64,000 bases of DNA from Microbacterium luticocti DSM 19459 (GTDB taxonomy: Bacteria > Actinomycetota > Actinomycetes > Actinomycetales > Microbacteriaceae). The translations under genes and the position numbers were made by a program. Under the pieces are notes generated by a model. It was not told the DNA's origin, ran no database searches, and was given only the letters and a program-made list of their open reading frames with translations. The stretch spans positions 496,001-560,000 of the forward strand of contig NZ_AULS01000001.1 in NCBI RefSeq assembly GCF_000422405.1. Direction: 5' to 3'. Positions 43,858 to 53,894 of the stretch are shown piece by piece; the stretch's first letter is position 1, and the number at the start of each line of letters is the position of its first letter.

Positions 43858-44841
43858 CTATTCGCGCATCCGCCGCCAGACGTCGGCGAGCGCGGCGTCG
43901 AGGTGCGGATGCGAGAACGCATAGCCGGCCTCGGTGAGCCGCCCGGGCAGCACCCACCGGCTCTTGAGTACGAGCTCGGGTTCGGTGCGCAGCGCCCACA
44001 TCGCCGGTTCCAGCATCCACCGCGGCGCGGGCAGACCCACCGGCATCCGCACCGTGTGGCGCAGCATCGCCATGAGGGTGCGATTGTCGCGCGGACCGGG
44101 CGAGGCGAGGTTCACCGGGCCGTCGAGCCCGGGAGTGTCGCGCAGCAACCGCACCGCGCCGACGACGTCGTCGATATGGATCCAGCTGAACCGCTGCCGG
44201 CCGCCCGATCGGTGCCAGGGCGCGCGCCCGTCGCCGGTCGGGTGCGGTCCGATGCCACGGTATCGGCGGTGCGGCACCCAGCGGCCGTCGTACTGCGGTC
44301 CGCCCAGTCCGACGCGCGCGAGCCGGAACAGCATGCCGGTGGCGGGCCCGTCGCCGAGCACGATCGCCATCCGCAGCGCGACGCGCCGGGTGGCGGGTAG
44401 ATCGCCGCGGAAGAACTCGTCCTCCCAGGCGCGGGCGACGTCGACCGAGAACCCGGTGCCGTACTCGCCGTCCTGCTCGCGCTGCGGGCGGTCGATCGCG
44501 TAACGGTAGATCGTCGCGGTGCTCGCGTTCAGCCACACCGTGGGAGGTCGGGATGCCGCGGCCACCGCGTCGTGCAGCGCCCGGGTGGTCTCGACGCGGG
44601 AGCGCAGGATCTCGTCGCGGTTGGGATCGTTGTAGCGGCAGTCCACGGACTTTCCGGCGAGATTCACGAGCAGGTCGGCGCCGTCCACCGCGCGCCGCAC
44701 CGACGCGGGGTCATCCCAGCGCGCATCGGGTCCTGCGCGGCCGATGAGGCGCACGGTGTATCCGTCCTCGCGCAGCGCGGTGGTGATCGCCCGCCCGACG
44801 AATCCTGAGCCGCCGGCGACGACGGCGATCGGAGCGGACAC
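43858..44841 (-). CDS. TIGR01777 family NAD-dependent epimerase/dehydratase-like protein
   Basis: A 327-residue extended-SDR protein (SDR39U1/YfcH group). The N-terminal nucleotide site VVAGGSGFVGRAITTAL, DLLVNLAGKSVDCRYN near residue 62, WLNASTATIYRYA near 105 and the C-terminal DUF1731-like LEPAMWALRTEPELVLKSRWVLP near 280 identify the family. The catalytic YxxxK of classical SDRs is not evident, as is usual for this group, and its biochemical activity is unknown. GTG at 44841. Convergent with the MFS exporter (21-base gap). Confidence 0.9.
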   Translation of the reverse strand: MSAPIAVVAGGSGFVGRAITTALREDGYTVRLIGRAGPDARWDDPASVRRAVDGADLLVNLAGKSVDCRYNDPNRDEILRSRVETTRALHDAVAAASRPPTVWLNASTATIYRYAIDRPQREQDGEYGTGFSVDVARAWEDEFFRGDLPATRRVALRMAIVLGDGPATGMLFRLARVGLGGPQYDGRWVPHRRYRGIGPHPTGDGRAPWHRSGGRQRFSWIHIDDVVGAVRLLRDTPGLDGPVNLASPGPRDNRTLMAMLRHTVRMPVGLPAPRWMLEPAMWALRTEPELVLKSRWVLPGRLTEAGYAFSHPHLDAALADVWRRMRE

Positions 44842-44855
44842 ACGGCGAGCCTACG

Positions 44856-45236
44856 TCAGACGGCGACGATCTCGACGAGACCGTCGACCCCGACGAAGTC
44901 GCGGGGGTTCCGTGTGTACAGGCACGCGGAGTGGGCAAGAGCCGTGGCCGCGATCAGCAGGTCCATCGTGCGCGCTCGTGGCTGACGCCCGATGTCGACC
45001 AGGGCGGCCGCCAATTGCCCGTAGCCCGCAGCAACAGCCTCATCGAGCGGAAGGGCGTCGAACTCGTGCTGCAGGATGGACAGCCGCCGCAGTCTCTCCG
45101 CCCGGATCTCGGGACGCCTGGCGACGAGAACGCCGAAGTGCAGCTCCGCAAGCGTCACCGCGCTGATGGCCAACTCTCCCTCGAGCGGTGCCACCGCGGG
45201 CGCGGTCACGACACTTGTGTCGAGGACGGCTCTCAC
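44856..45236 (-). CDS. vapC: Type II toxin, PIN domain ribonuclease (VapC)
   Basis: A 126-residue PIN-fold endoribonuclease. Catalytic acidic residues are seen in AVLDTSVV (Asp), TLAELHFGVLVA (Glu), RTMDLLIAATAL (Asp) and LYTRNPRDF (Asp). Activity would cut tRNA or mRNA unless bound by the antitoxin. The GTG at 45236 overlaps the antitoxin TGA as GTGA, the standard coupling that keeps antitoxin in excess. Length and gene order match VapBC. It is probably autoregulated with its partner through the palindrome at 45487-45510. Confidence 0.9.
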   Translation of the reverse strand: MRAVLDTSVVTAPAVAPLEGELAISAVTLAELHFGVLVARRPEIRAERLRRLSILQHEFDALPLDEAVAAGYGQLAAALVDIGRQPRARTMDLLIAATALAHSACLYTRNPRDFVGVDGLVEIVAV

Positions 45237-45481
45237 ACCGCCGCCCACGGATCGCGCAGCGCCTGATCGATGCGATCACGATCGTCGTCCCACTCGGTGT
45301 CGTCGACACCGGTGTACAGGGCCGCGATCGCCGTGAAACCGCGCCATGGTCGAGGCGCTGCCGCAACCAGACGTGCACTGGGTCGCCCGGCGACGGTGAT
45401 CGTGATCTCCTCACCCTCCTCGACCCGTCGCACGAGGTCAGAGGCACTCTGGCGCAACTCGCGCAGTCCCACCGTGGTCAT
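45233..45481 (-). CDS. vapB: Type II antitoxin, Phd/YefM family
   Basis: An 82-residue antitoxin. The N terminus MTTVGLRELRQSASDLVRRVEEGEEITIT is a Phd/YefM DNA-binding domain, followed by VAGRPSARLVAAAP. The acidic C terminus (DTEWDDDRDRIDQAL) would wrap the PIN toxin. ATG at 45481 is favoured because it begins the conserved domain and lies just after a palindromic operator. The dimer should repress its own promoter, more strongly when bound to VapC. Confidence 0.88.
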   Translation of the reverse strand: MTTVGLRELRQSASDLVRRVEEGEEITITVAGRPSARLVAAAPRPWRGFTAIAALYTGVDDTEWDDDRDRIDQALRDPWAAV

Positions 45482-45486
45482 GGCTT

Positions 45487-45510
45487 CAGAGTAGCACAAG
45501 TGCTACCCTG
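45487..45510. promoter_or_regulatory. Palindromic operator of the vapBC pair
   Basis: GTAGCACAAGTGCTAC at 45491-45506 is a perfect 7-bp dyad around AA. It extends with one mismatch to a 24-bp palindrome with CAG and CTG at its ends, starting six bases upstream of the antitoxin ATG. Such a site at this position is the expected autoregulatory binding site of a Phd-type antitoxin. It also touches the downstream end of the neighbouring LLM-oxidoreductase gene (stop at 45517). Confidence 0.75.
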
Positions 45511-45516
45511 AGCAGG

Positions 45517-46287
45517 TCATACCGCCGCAAGCTCCGCGGCGCGATCGGCGAACCGCACGTACGCGGCCACGTCGTCCGATGCGGTCATGGCGCGCAGCAC
45601 GACCTCGTCGACGGCGGCGCGGTAGGCCGGCAGCCGGTCGGCTGCGTCGTCGGGGGTGAGCACGGTGTCGTCGGCGGCGATGCCCAGCCGGGCGAAGTTG
45701 GCCGCGTACTTCGGGAACGTCGCGTACCTGCCGGCCTCGGCGCGCAGCCGGGGCATCCCGCCGTCGTCGAGGGCGGTGCGCACGTACAGCGCGACGTACG
45801 CGGACGGCGAGACCGCGTGCGCCTGCGCGGTCTGCGCCGCGGCGGCGTCGGGCGTCAGCCAGTTCAGCAGCATCCCGTCGGCGTCCGATGCGGCCAGCGC
45901 CCGCATCTTCGGACCCAGCGCCCCCACCACGATGCGCGCCGTGGTGCCTTCGCGCAGCGTGTGCACAGCGTCGCGCGTCGCGGCGAGCACGGGGCCGGAT
46001 GCCTGACCCGACCCGATCCCAAGCACCAGCCGATCCGCGGGCAGGTCCGCGACGGCTGCGAGGATCTGCTCCGGCGTGCGGCGGTCCAGCGGCACGACGC
46101 CGGTGCCGAGCGTCAGCCGCCCGGTCACCGCGGCCGCAGCGCGCAGTCCGGCCAGGGCGTCGCCGCCGGGGGTGTCGTTCACCCACAGCGCGTGCAGGCC
46201 GGCATCCTCGACCCCGACGGCGATCCGTGCGATCGCGTCGGGCCCGAGCGTGCCGGCCACGCCGATCGAGACGAGTGCGTGCGACAT
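45517..46287 (-). CDS. LLM class (F420/FMN-dependent) oxidoreductase
   Basis: A 256-residue luciferase-like TIM-barrel oxidoreductase, shorter than many in the class. ARIAVGVEDAGLHALWVND near residue 20, RLTLGTGVVPLDRRTPEQILA near 57 and RLVLGIGSGQASGPVLAATRDAV near 85 fit the flavin/F420-binding family. The typical Gly-rich phosphate-binding part IVVGALGPKMRALAASDADG is near 118. The substrate and the choice of cofactor (F420 or FMN) are not determined. It begins 4 bases after the GntR regulator stop, so the two form an operon divergent from the nitrilase-permease genes. Confidence 0.85.
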   Translation of the reverse strand: MSHALVSIGVAGTLGPDAIARIAVGVEDAGLHALWVNDTPGGDALAGLRAAAAVTGRLTLGTGVVPLDRRTPEQILAAVADLPADRLVLGIGSGQASGPVLAATRDAVHTLREGTTARIVVGALGPKMRALAASDADGMLLNWLTPDAAAAQTAQAHAVSPSAYVALYVRTALDDGGMPRLRAEAGRYATFPKYAANFARLGIAADDTVLTPDDAADRLPAYRAAVDEVVLRAMTASDDVAAYVRFADRAAELAAV

Positions 46288-46291
46288 CGGA

Positions 46292-47050
46292 TCAGCCTTC
46301 TCGCGGGGCGAACCGGTCGCCGATGAACATGGTGTGGTGCAGTTCCTGCACGTGGGCGCGCATCACCTCGACCGCCCGCACCGGATCGCGATCGGCGAAC
46401 GCGGCGACGATCTGCGCGTGGTCCTCGTTGGCGGCGCGCAGCCGGTCGATCGGGTACGGGATGAAGTAGCGGTACAGGCGCTCCAGCACGCCCGCGTACA
46501 GCGGCGCCGCCCAGTCCAGGCCGCTCGCCTGCGCCACCGCGCGGTGGAACCGCTCGTCGGCGTGATGGTAGGCCGTCCAGTCCTGAGCCCGCGCCGCCTC
46601 GTCGACGTGCGCGCGCAGCGACCCCAGCTGCTGCGGCGTGGCCGCCAGCGCGGCGTGGTGCGCGAGCGCGCACTCGTACAGGGTGCGCTCATCGATCAGC
46701 CGGTGCACGGTCGCCGCGTCGGCGCGGTACGCCTCGACGGCGGCGTCGGGCAGCCGCATCCGCCGCCCCGTCGCGAAGGTGCCGCCGTTGCGCCCCCGGC
46801 GGCGCTCGACGAGACCGTCCTCGGCCATCGCCTCGAGCGCGCGCCGCACGGTCATCTCGCTGACGTCGAGCGCCTGCGCGATCTCGGCGTCGGGGGGGAG
46901 CCGCTCGTCGGGGCCGATCAGTTCCAGGTCGACGGCGAGCGCGATGCGCGCGCGCACGGTGTCGGATGCCGAGAGCCGCGTGATGCCGTTCAACTCGGGC
47001 CCGGCCAGCATCGGCCCGGCGCCGTCGGAAGTGACCGGCGAGGTGGACAT
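46292..47050 (-). CDS. GntR family regulator with FCD domain, nitrilase locus
   Basis: A 252-residue regulator. The winged HTH is about residues 30-95 (LPPDAEIAQALDVSEMTVRRALEAMAEDGLV), with an unusually divergent arm GRNGGTFATGRRM. An FCD helical sensor follows with HADERFHRAVAQASG near residue 142 and later His ligands in MRAHVQELHH. It is transcribed with the LLM oxidoreductase and divergent from the nitrilase gene. The 100-base divergent region contains the AT-rich perfect dyad GATCATCTTGATC, a good candidate for its operator. Confidence 0.9.
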   Translation of the reverse strand: MSTSPVTSDGAGPMLAGPELNGITRLSASDTVRARIALAVDLELIGPDERLPPDAEIAQALDVSEMTVRRALEAMAEDGLVERRRGRNGGTFATGRRMRLPDAAVEAYRADAATVHRLIDERTLYECALAHHAALAATPQQLGSLRAHVDEAARAQDWTAYHHADERFHRAVAQASGLDWAAPLYAGVLERLYRYFIPYPIDRLRAANEDHAQIVAAFADRDPVRAVEVMRAHVQELHHTMFIGDRFAPREG

Positions 47051-47083
47051 GTGACGACTCTAGCGAAACGGGTAGACAAAAGT

Positions 47084-47096
47084 GATCATCTTGATC
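47084..47096. promoter_or_regulatory. Candidate GntR operator in the divergent promoter region
   Basis: GATCATCTTGATC is a perfect inverted repeat (GATCA-TCT-TGATC) in a short AT-rich stretch in the 100 bases between the regulator and the nitrilase start. It lies 34 bases upstream of the regulator ATG and 55 upstream of the nitrilase GTG, so it could control both directions. Confidence 0.55.
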
Positions 47097-47150
47097 TATT
47101 TTAGTTCCACGAAGGCCCAGCCGGCGGTTCCACCCAACGAAGGGAAACCC

Positions 47151-48044
47151 GTGACACGCACGATGCCGATCTCCTGCATGCAGGCGCCCCCGGTGCCCAT
47201 CGGGGCAGACCTGGGCGCGTTCCGCGCCGAGGTCGCCGCCGAGGCCGCCGCCGGGGCGCGGCTGGTGGTCTATCCCGAGCTGCACCTGTTCGGCGCCGAT
47301 GCCGCGCCGGACGGCGAACGCAACGCGCTGCTGCGCGCATCGGCCGTCGACCTGGCCGATCCGCTCATCGCCACACTGGGCACCGTCGCACGGGATGCCT
47401 CGTGCTGGCTCGTACCGGGAAGCATCTGCGAGCGCGGCGGGAACGGCGAGCTGTTCAACACCGCGGTGGTCTTCGATCCGCAGGGCGCCCTCGTCGCCAC
47501 GTATCGAAAGGTCTTCCCCTGGCGGCCGTACGAGCCCTACGATCCGGGAGACCGGTTCACGGTCTTCGACATCCCCGGCACCGGGCGATTCGGGCTCTCG
47601 ATCTGCTACGACGCCTGGTTTCCGGAGGTCACGCGCCACCTCGCCTGGATGGGAGCCGAGGCGGTGCTGAACATCGTCAAGACGACGACGCCGGATCGCG
47701 CCCAGGAGGTGGTCCTGGCCCGCGCGAACGCCATCGTGAACCAGAACGTCACGATCAGCGTGAACTGCGCCGGTCCGGTCGGCCGCGGTCAGAGTCTCAT
47801 CGTCGATGCCGAGGGCGCGGTGCTCGCATCCTCCGACGACGCCGCGCCGTGCGTGCTGCGCCACGATCTCGACCTGGATGCGGTCGCCCGCACCCGGGAG
47901 CACGGCACCGCCGGCTCCAACCGGATGTGGGAACAGTTCCTGCCCACCGACCGTCCGCTGGCCCTGCCGTTGTACGAGGGCCGCATCGACCCGGCGCGCT
48001 GGCGGCCCCGGCATCCCGCCGCCGACTCCGCCACCCGACCCTAG
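47151..48044 (+). CDS. Nitrilase superfamily carbon-nitrogen hydrolase (first copy)
   Basis: A 297-residue enzyme that hydrolyses amide, nitrile or carbamoyl C-N bonds. The Glu-Lys-Cys triad is complete: Glu in VVYPELHLFGAD near residue 43, Lys in ATYRKVFPW near 120 and nucleophile Cys in GLSICYDAWFPE near 154. It resembles aliphatic amidase or formamidase-like branches, but no specific substrate can be named. GTG at 47151 is used because AAGGGA precedes it; a GTG-less extension to ATG 47082 would run through the promoter region. It is followed 11 bases later by the permease gene. Confidence 0.86.
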   Translation: MTRTMPISCMQAPPVPIGADLGAFRAEVAAEAAAGARLVVYPELHLFGADAAPDGERNALLRASAVDLADPLIATLGTVARDASCWLVPGSICERGGNGELFNTAVVFDPQGALVATYRKVFPWRPYEPYDPGDRFTVFDIPGTGRFGLSICYDAWFPEVTRHLAWMGAEAVLNIVKTTTPDRAQEVVLARANAIVNQNVTISVNCAGPVGRGQSLIVDAEGAVLASSDDAAPCVLRHDLDLDAVARTREHGTAGSNRMWEQFLPTDRPLALPLYEGRIDPARWRPRHPAADSATRP

Positions 48045-48055
48045 GAGAAACCGCC

Positions 48056-49426
48056 ATGTCCGCACCCACCCCCACGCCCACGCTCGCACGCTCCCTGGGG
48101 CTCACGTCCCTGGTGCTGTTCGGGCTGGCCTACATGACACCGCTGATCGTGCTCGGCATCTTCGGCGTCGTCGCCGAGACGACCGGCGGCGCCAGCGCGT
48201 CCGCCTACCTCATCGCGCTGGTGGCGATGCTGTTCACCGCGTCCAGTTACGGACGCATGGCGGCCGTCCATCCCGTCGCCGGATCGGCGTACACCTACGT
48301 GCGACGCACGATCGACCCGCGCCTGGGCTTCCTGGTGGGGTGGGCCGTGCTCCTGGACTACCTGTTCCTGCCGATGGTCATCTGGCTCATCGGCGCCGCA
48401 TATCTGAAGGCAGAGTTCCCCGCCGTCCCCGGCTGGGTGTGGATCGTCGGGTTCGTCATCGTCACCTCGATGCTCAACATCCTGGGCATCAAGGTCGCCG
48501 ACCGCACCAACTACATCATGATGGCGTTCCAGCTGCTGGTCATCGCGGTCTTCGTCGCCCTCTCGATCGGGTCGGTGATCGCGCACCACGGCGGCGGCGG
48601 TCTGGTGAGCCTCGCCCCCTTCGCCAACGCGACGTCATCGTTCTCGGCGGTGACAGCGGGGGCGGCCATCGCGGCATACTCGTTCCTCGGCTTCGACGCG
48701 GTCACCACGTTCACCGAAGAGACCAAGGACCCGCACCGCACCATGCCGCGGGCCATCATGCTGATCGCCCTCATCGGCGGCGCGATCTTCATCCTGGTCG
48801 CCTACACCACCCAGCTGGTGCACCCTGGCGGCGTCTTCACCGATTCGTCGTCCGCGGCGTTCGACATCGCGCTGACGATCGGCGGAAACGTGTTCGGGGC
48901 GATCTTCCTGGCAGGCCTGGTGATCGCGCAGTTCGCCTCGGGCCTGGCCGCCCAGGCGGCCGCGGCGCGACTGTTGTACGCGATGGGCCGGGACGGTGCG
49001 CTCCCCCGGCGCGTGTTCGGCGAGCTGAGCCGCCGGTTCCGCTCGCCGGTCGTCAACATCGTCATCATCGGCGTGGTCGGGATGCTGGCGGTGTTCCTGG
49101 ATGTCGCGACCTCGACGTCGTTCATCAACTTCGGCGCGTTCACGGCCTTCACGATGGTGAACATCTGCGTCATCGTGCACTTCGTCAAGGAGCGCCGCCA
49201 GGGCCGCCGGCCCAATCCCGTGCTGTACCTCGTGGTGCCGGGGATCGGGGCGATCATCACCGGGTATCTGCTGACCAAGCTCGACATCGCCGCGATCGTC
49301 CTCGGCGTCAGCTGGCTGTGCCTGGGTATCATCGTGCTGGCGATCGTGACGCGCGGGTTCCGACAGCTCCCCCCGGAGCTGACCTACGAGCAGGACGACG
49401 CGGCGGCCGTCGCCGTCGGCGGCTGA
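48056..49426 (+). CDS. APC superfamily amino acid/amine permease
   Basis: A 456-residue transporter with about 12 helices. N-terminal LTSLVLFGLAYMTPLIVLGIFG with the unwound first helix, AAYSFLGFDAVTTFTEETKDPHRTMPRAI near residue 210 (helix 6) and QAAAARLLYAMGRDGALP near 300 are APC hallmarks. The adjacent hydrolases suggest it imports the amide- or nitrogen-containing substrate they cleave. ATG at 48056 has TAGGAGAAA upstream. The TGA lies in the first unit of the 14-bp repeat that carries the next gene's ribosome site. Confidence 0.9.
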   Translation: MSAPTPTPTLARSLGLTSLVLFGLAYMTPLIVLGIFGVVAETTGGASASAYLIALVAMLFTASSYGRMAAVHPVAGSAYTYVRRTIDPRLGFLVGWAVLLDYLFLPMVIWLIGAAYLKAEFPAVPGWVWIVGFVIVTSMLNILGIKVADRTNYIMMAFQLLVIAVFVALSIGSVIAHHGGGGLVSLAPFANATSSFSAVTAGAAIAAYSFLGFDAVTTFTEETKDPHRTMPRAIMLIALIGGAIFILVAYTTQLVHPGGVFTDSSSAAFDIALTIGGNVFGAIFLAGLVIAQFASGLAAQAAAARLLYAMGRDGALPRRVFGELSRRFRSPVVNIVIIGVVGMLAVFLDVATSTSFINFGAFTAFTMVNICVIVHFVKERRQGRRPNPVLYLVVPGIGAIITGYLLTKLDIAAIVLGVSWLCLGIIVLAIVTRGFRQLPPELTYEQDDAAAVAVGG

Positions 49427-49480
49427 GGAGCCGGTGCCGAGGAGGCGGTGCTGAGGAGGCAGTGCTAAGGAGGCAGAGTG
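49425..49480 (+). repeat. Four tandem 14-bp units carrying repeated Shine-Dalgarno sequences
   Basis: Units GAGGAGCCGGTGCC, GAGGAGGCGGTGCT, GAGGAGGCAGTGCT and AAGGAGGCAGAGTG lie head to tail from the permease stop to the nitrilase start. Each keeps GGAG or GGAGG and a GTG-like trinucleotide; only the last places AAGGAGG six bases from the real GTG (49478). This is a duplicated ribosome-binding region. Confidence 0.85.
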
Positions 49481-50236
49481 CGGCTGGCACTGGCGCAGAT
49501 GGGCTCGACGACGGATGTCGCGGCCAACCTGGAACGGGTGCGCGTGCTCGCCGGGCGGGCCGCAGCGCGGAACGCGGACCTGGTCTGCTTCCCCGAGTAC
49601 ACGATGTACGAGAAGAAGACCGTGGACGCGAGCTTTCCCCCCGCGGCGCAGCCGATCGACGGATCGTTCGCCCGCGAGCTCTCGGGCATCGCGGCGACCG
49701 CGGGCGTCGCGCTCGTGGCGGGCATGGTCGAGAGCCGGCCCGGCGGGGGTCATCCGTACAACACGCTCGTCGCGTTCCACGCCGATGGACGGCTCGCCGG
49801 CCGCTACCGCAAGCAGCATCTGTTCGACGCGTACGGCTTCCGCGAATCAGCCTGGATCTCGACGCCGGCGCCCGAGGACGTCGTCCTGACGCTCGCCGGC
49901 GTACGCGTGGGCCTGATGATCTGCAGCGACCTGCGCGTGCCCGGGCCCGCGGCCCGGCTGGCCGACGCCGGCGCGCAGCTGCTGCTCACCGCGGCGTCCT
50001 GGGTGCCCGGGCCGACCAAGACCGACCAGTGGCGGGTGCTGAACCGCGCCCGCGCCGTCGAGAACGTCTGCTACGTCGCCGGCGTCTGTCAGTGCCCGCC
50101 GGTGTCGATCGGCCAGAGCCTTGTCGTCGACCCACTCGGGCAGGTGATCGGCGCTCTCGGGGCGGACGAGGACCTCCTGCTCGCCGACGTCGACCCCGAC
50201 CGGCTCGACGCGATCCGGGTCGACGCGGCCCGTTGA
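49478..50236 (+). CDS. Nitrilase superfamily carbon-nitrogen hydrolase (second copy)
   Basis: A 252-residue hydrolase with the triad Glu in LVCFPEYTMYEKK near residue 41, Lys in RYRKQHLFDAYGF near 111 and Cys in GLMICSDLRVPG near 149. It is shorter than the first copy and only moderately similar to it, closer in style to the omega-amidase/beta-ureidopropionase-like branch. The VENVCYVAGVCQ segment with two extra Cys is typical of such hydrolases. The start, GTG 49478, is preceded by the best AAGGAGG of the tandem repeat. It is the last gene of the nitrilase-permease-nitrilase unit, convergent with clpC. Confidence 0.88.
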   Translation: MRLALAQMGSTTDVAANLERVRVLAGRAAARNADLVCFPEYTMYEKKTVDASFPPAAQPIDGSFARELSGIAATAGVALVAGMVESRPGGGHPYNTLVAFHADGRLAGRYRKQHLFDAYGFRESAWISTPAPEDVVLTLAGVRVGLMICSDLRVPGPAARLADAGAQLLLTAASWVPGPTKTDQWRVLNRARAVENVCYVAGVCQCPPVSIGQSLVVDPLGQVIGALGADEDLLLADVDPDRLDAIRVDAAR

Positions 50237-50242
50237 GCGGCG

Positions 50243-52810
<2,568 letters not shown>

Positions 52811-52828
52811 TCGCTGATACTCCTTGAA

Positions 52829-52849
52829 GTTGAGTCGTGATGCATCAAG
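52829..52849. promoter_or_regulatory. HAIR-like HspR operator, proximal copy
   Basis: GTTGAGT, seven bases, CATCAAG: matches the HspR operator consensus CTTGAGT-N7-ACTCAAG at six of seven and five of seven arm positions. It starts 19 bases upstream of the clpC-like ATG and reaches into the ribosome-binding region. Confidence 0.6.
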
Positions 52850-52857
52850 CTTACGAA

Positions 52858-52878
52858 CTTGAGCATACCTGTATCAAC
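52858..52878. promoter_or_regulatory. HAIR-like HspR operator, distal copy
   Basis: CTTGAGC, seven bases, TATCAAC: six of seven matches in the first arm and the TCAA core in the second. On the coding strand it overlaps a promoter-like TTGATA and TAAGCT pair 18 bases apart (52876-52847). Outer arms TTGAAGTTGA (52824) and TCAACTTCAA (52874) form a further perfect inverted repeat spanning both sites. Confidence 0.55.
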
Positions 52879-52920
52879 TTCAACGCGCGGCGCTGCCGGC
52901 TATTCCCGCACGGTGCTCAG

Positions 52921-53003
52921 CCGGATGCTCAGCGGGTGCTCTCCGGCGGCGTGCTCAGCGGGGCGCTCAGCGGGGTGCTCTCCGGCGGCGTTCTCAGCGG
53001 GGC
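52921..53003. repeat. 38-bp direct repeat overlapping the 3' end of the DUF998-like gene
   Basis: Copies beginning GCTCAGCGGGTGCTCTCCGG at 52927 and GCTCAGCGGGGTGCTCTCCG at 52965 are nearly identical over about 38 bases, with a third truncated CTCAGCGGGG at 52993. On the minus strand the unit contains CCCCGCTGA, which is the last Pro-Arg-stop of the gene, so the stop context is repeated downstream. The rest of 52884-52920 shows nothing notable. Confidence 0.75.
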
Positions 53004-53839
53004 AGAAGCGACGGGTCGACCTCGCCCCACTTCTGCACGGTCTGCGCGAGCCAGTACACCGCGAACAGCACGATGAGCGCCGCCTCCCCCACCAGCACCC
53101 ACGGCCGGCCGGTCTGGTCAGCGCCGGCGAGTCGGGCGATCACCACCCCGCCCAGGTAGACGAGGGATGCACCCATGCCGATCGCCACGGCGGCGTACAA
53201 CCGGCGCCATGCCGCGGGTGAGGTGATCGCGGCGATGACCGCGACGGCGATCATCAGCGTGAAGAAGACGCCGGTGGCCACCAGGTGCCCGACGCGCATC
53301 AGCGACGCCGGATCGGCGAGCACCCAGGCCAGTGCGCCCGCGGCCACGAACACTGCGGCGCCGATCGCCACGGCCACCCCGCGGCTCAGGGTCCCCTGCA
53401 GGCGGGTCAGCACCACGGCGACCACGGCGCCGGCGAGCACGCAGATCGCGTAGGTGGTGACCCCGATCCGCACCTCGGGGCCGAACAGCGCCGGCACGCA
53501 GGGTGAGGCACCCGCGCACCCGCCGCCGACCCCCGGCACGTCCCCGGGCGCGATCGGGGTGGGCAGCAGCGCGATCAGCGGGGCGAACACCGCCGCCAGA
53601 TCCAGCAGCAGCTGCTCGAGGCTGTGGCCCGACAGCGCCAGCAGCGCGAGTGCGATGGCGAACAGCACCCCGGTGAACAGCGTGCGTGCGGGCGTGTAGA
53701 ACAGCGCGCTCAGCGAGGTGACCGGGCCGAGCGCGACCGTCACGACGAGCAACGAGAGCGCCATCACGCCGACCGCGCCGACGATCCCGATGCGCAGATA
53801 GCGGTAGGTGCGCTGGGTCGATGTCGTGCCGGTTCGCAT
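52994..53839 (-). CDS. DUF998-like integral membrane protein
   Basis: A 281-residue membrane protein with about eight hydrophobic segments (for example IGIVGAVGVMALSLLVVTVAL and LFTGVLFAIALALLALSG) and one extracytoplasmic loop with a Cys pair in GGGCAGASPCVPA near residue 117. Overall pattern and length suggest the DUF998/hypothetical seven- to eight-TM family, without assigned function. ATG at 53839 is used since the upstream extension to 53869 overlaps the divergent transporter region without similarity. Its stop lies in a 38-bp repeat unit. The divergent partner is the TDT transporter. Confidence 0.75.
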   Translation of the reverse strand: MRTGTTSTQRTYRYLRIGIVGAVGVMALSLLVVTVALGPVTSLSALFYTPARTLFTGVLFAIALALLALSGHSLEQLLLDLAAVFAPLIALLPTPIAPGDVPGVGGGCAGASPCVPALFGPEVRIGVTTYAICVLAGAVVAVVLTRLQGTLSRGVAVAIGAAVFVAAGALAWVLADPASLMRVGHLVATGVFFTLMIAVAVIAAITSPAAWRRLYAAVAIGMGASLVYLGGVVIARLAGADQTGRPWVLVGEAALIVLFAVYWLAQTVQKWGEVDPSLLPR

Positions 53840-53894
53840 ATTCACGATCCTGCACCCGGCGGCCGACATCCGCGCCCGCTACCCTGAACGCGTG

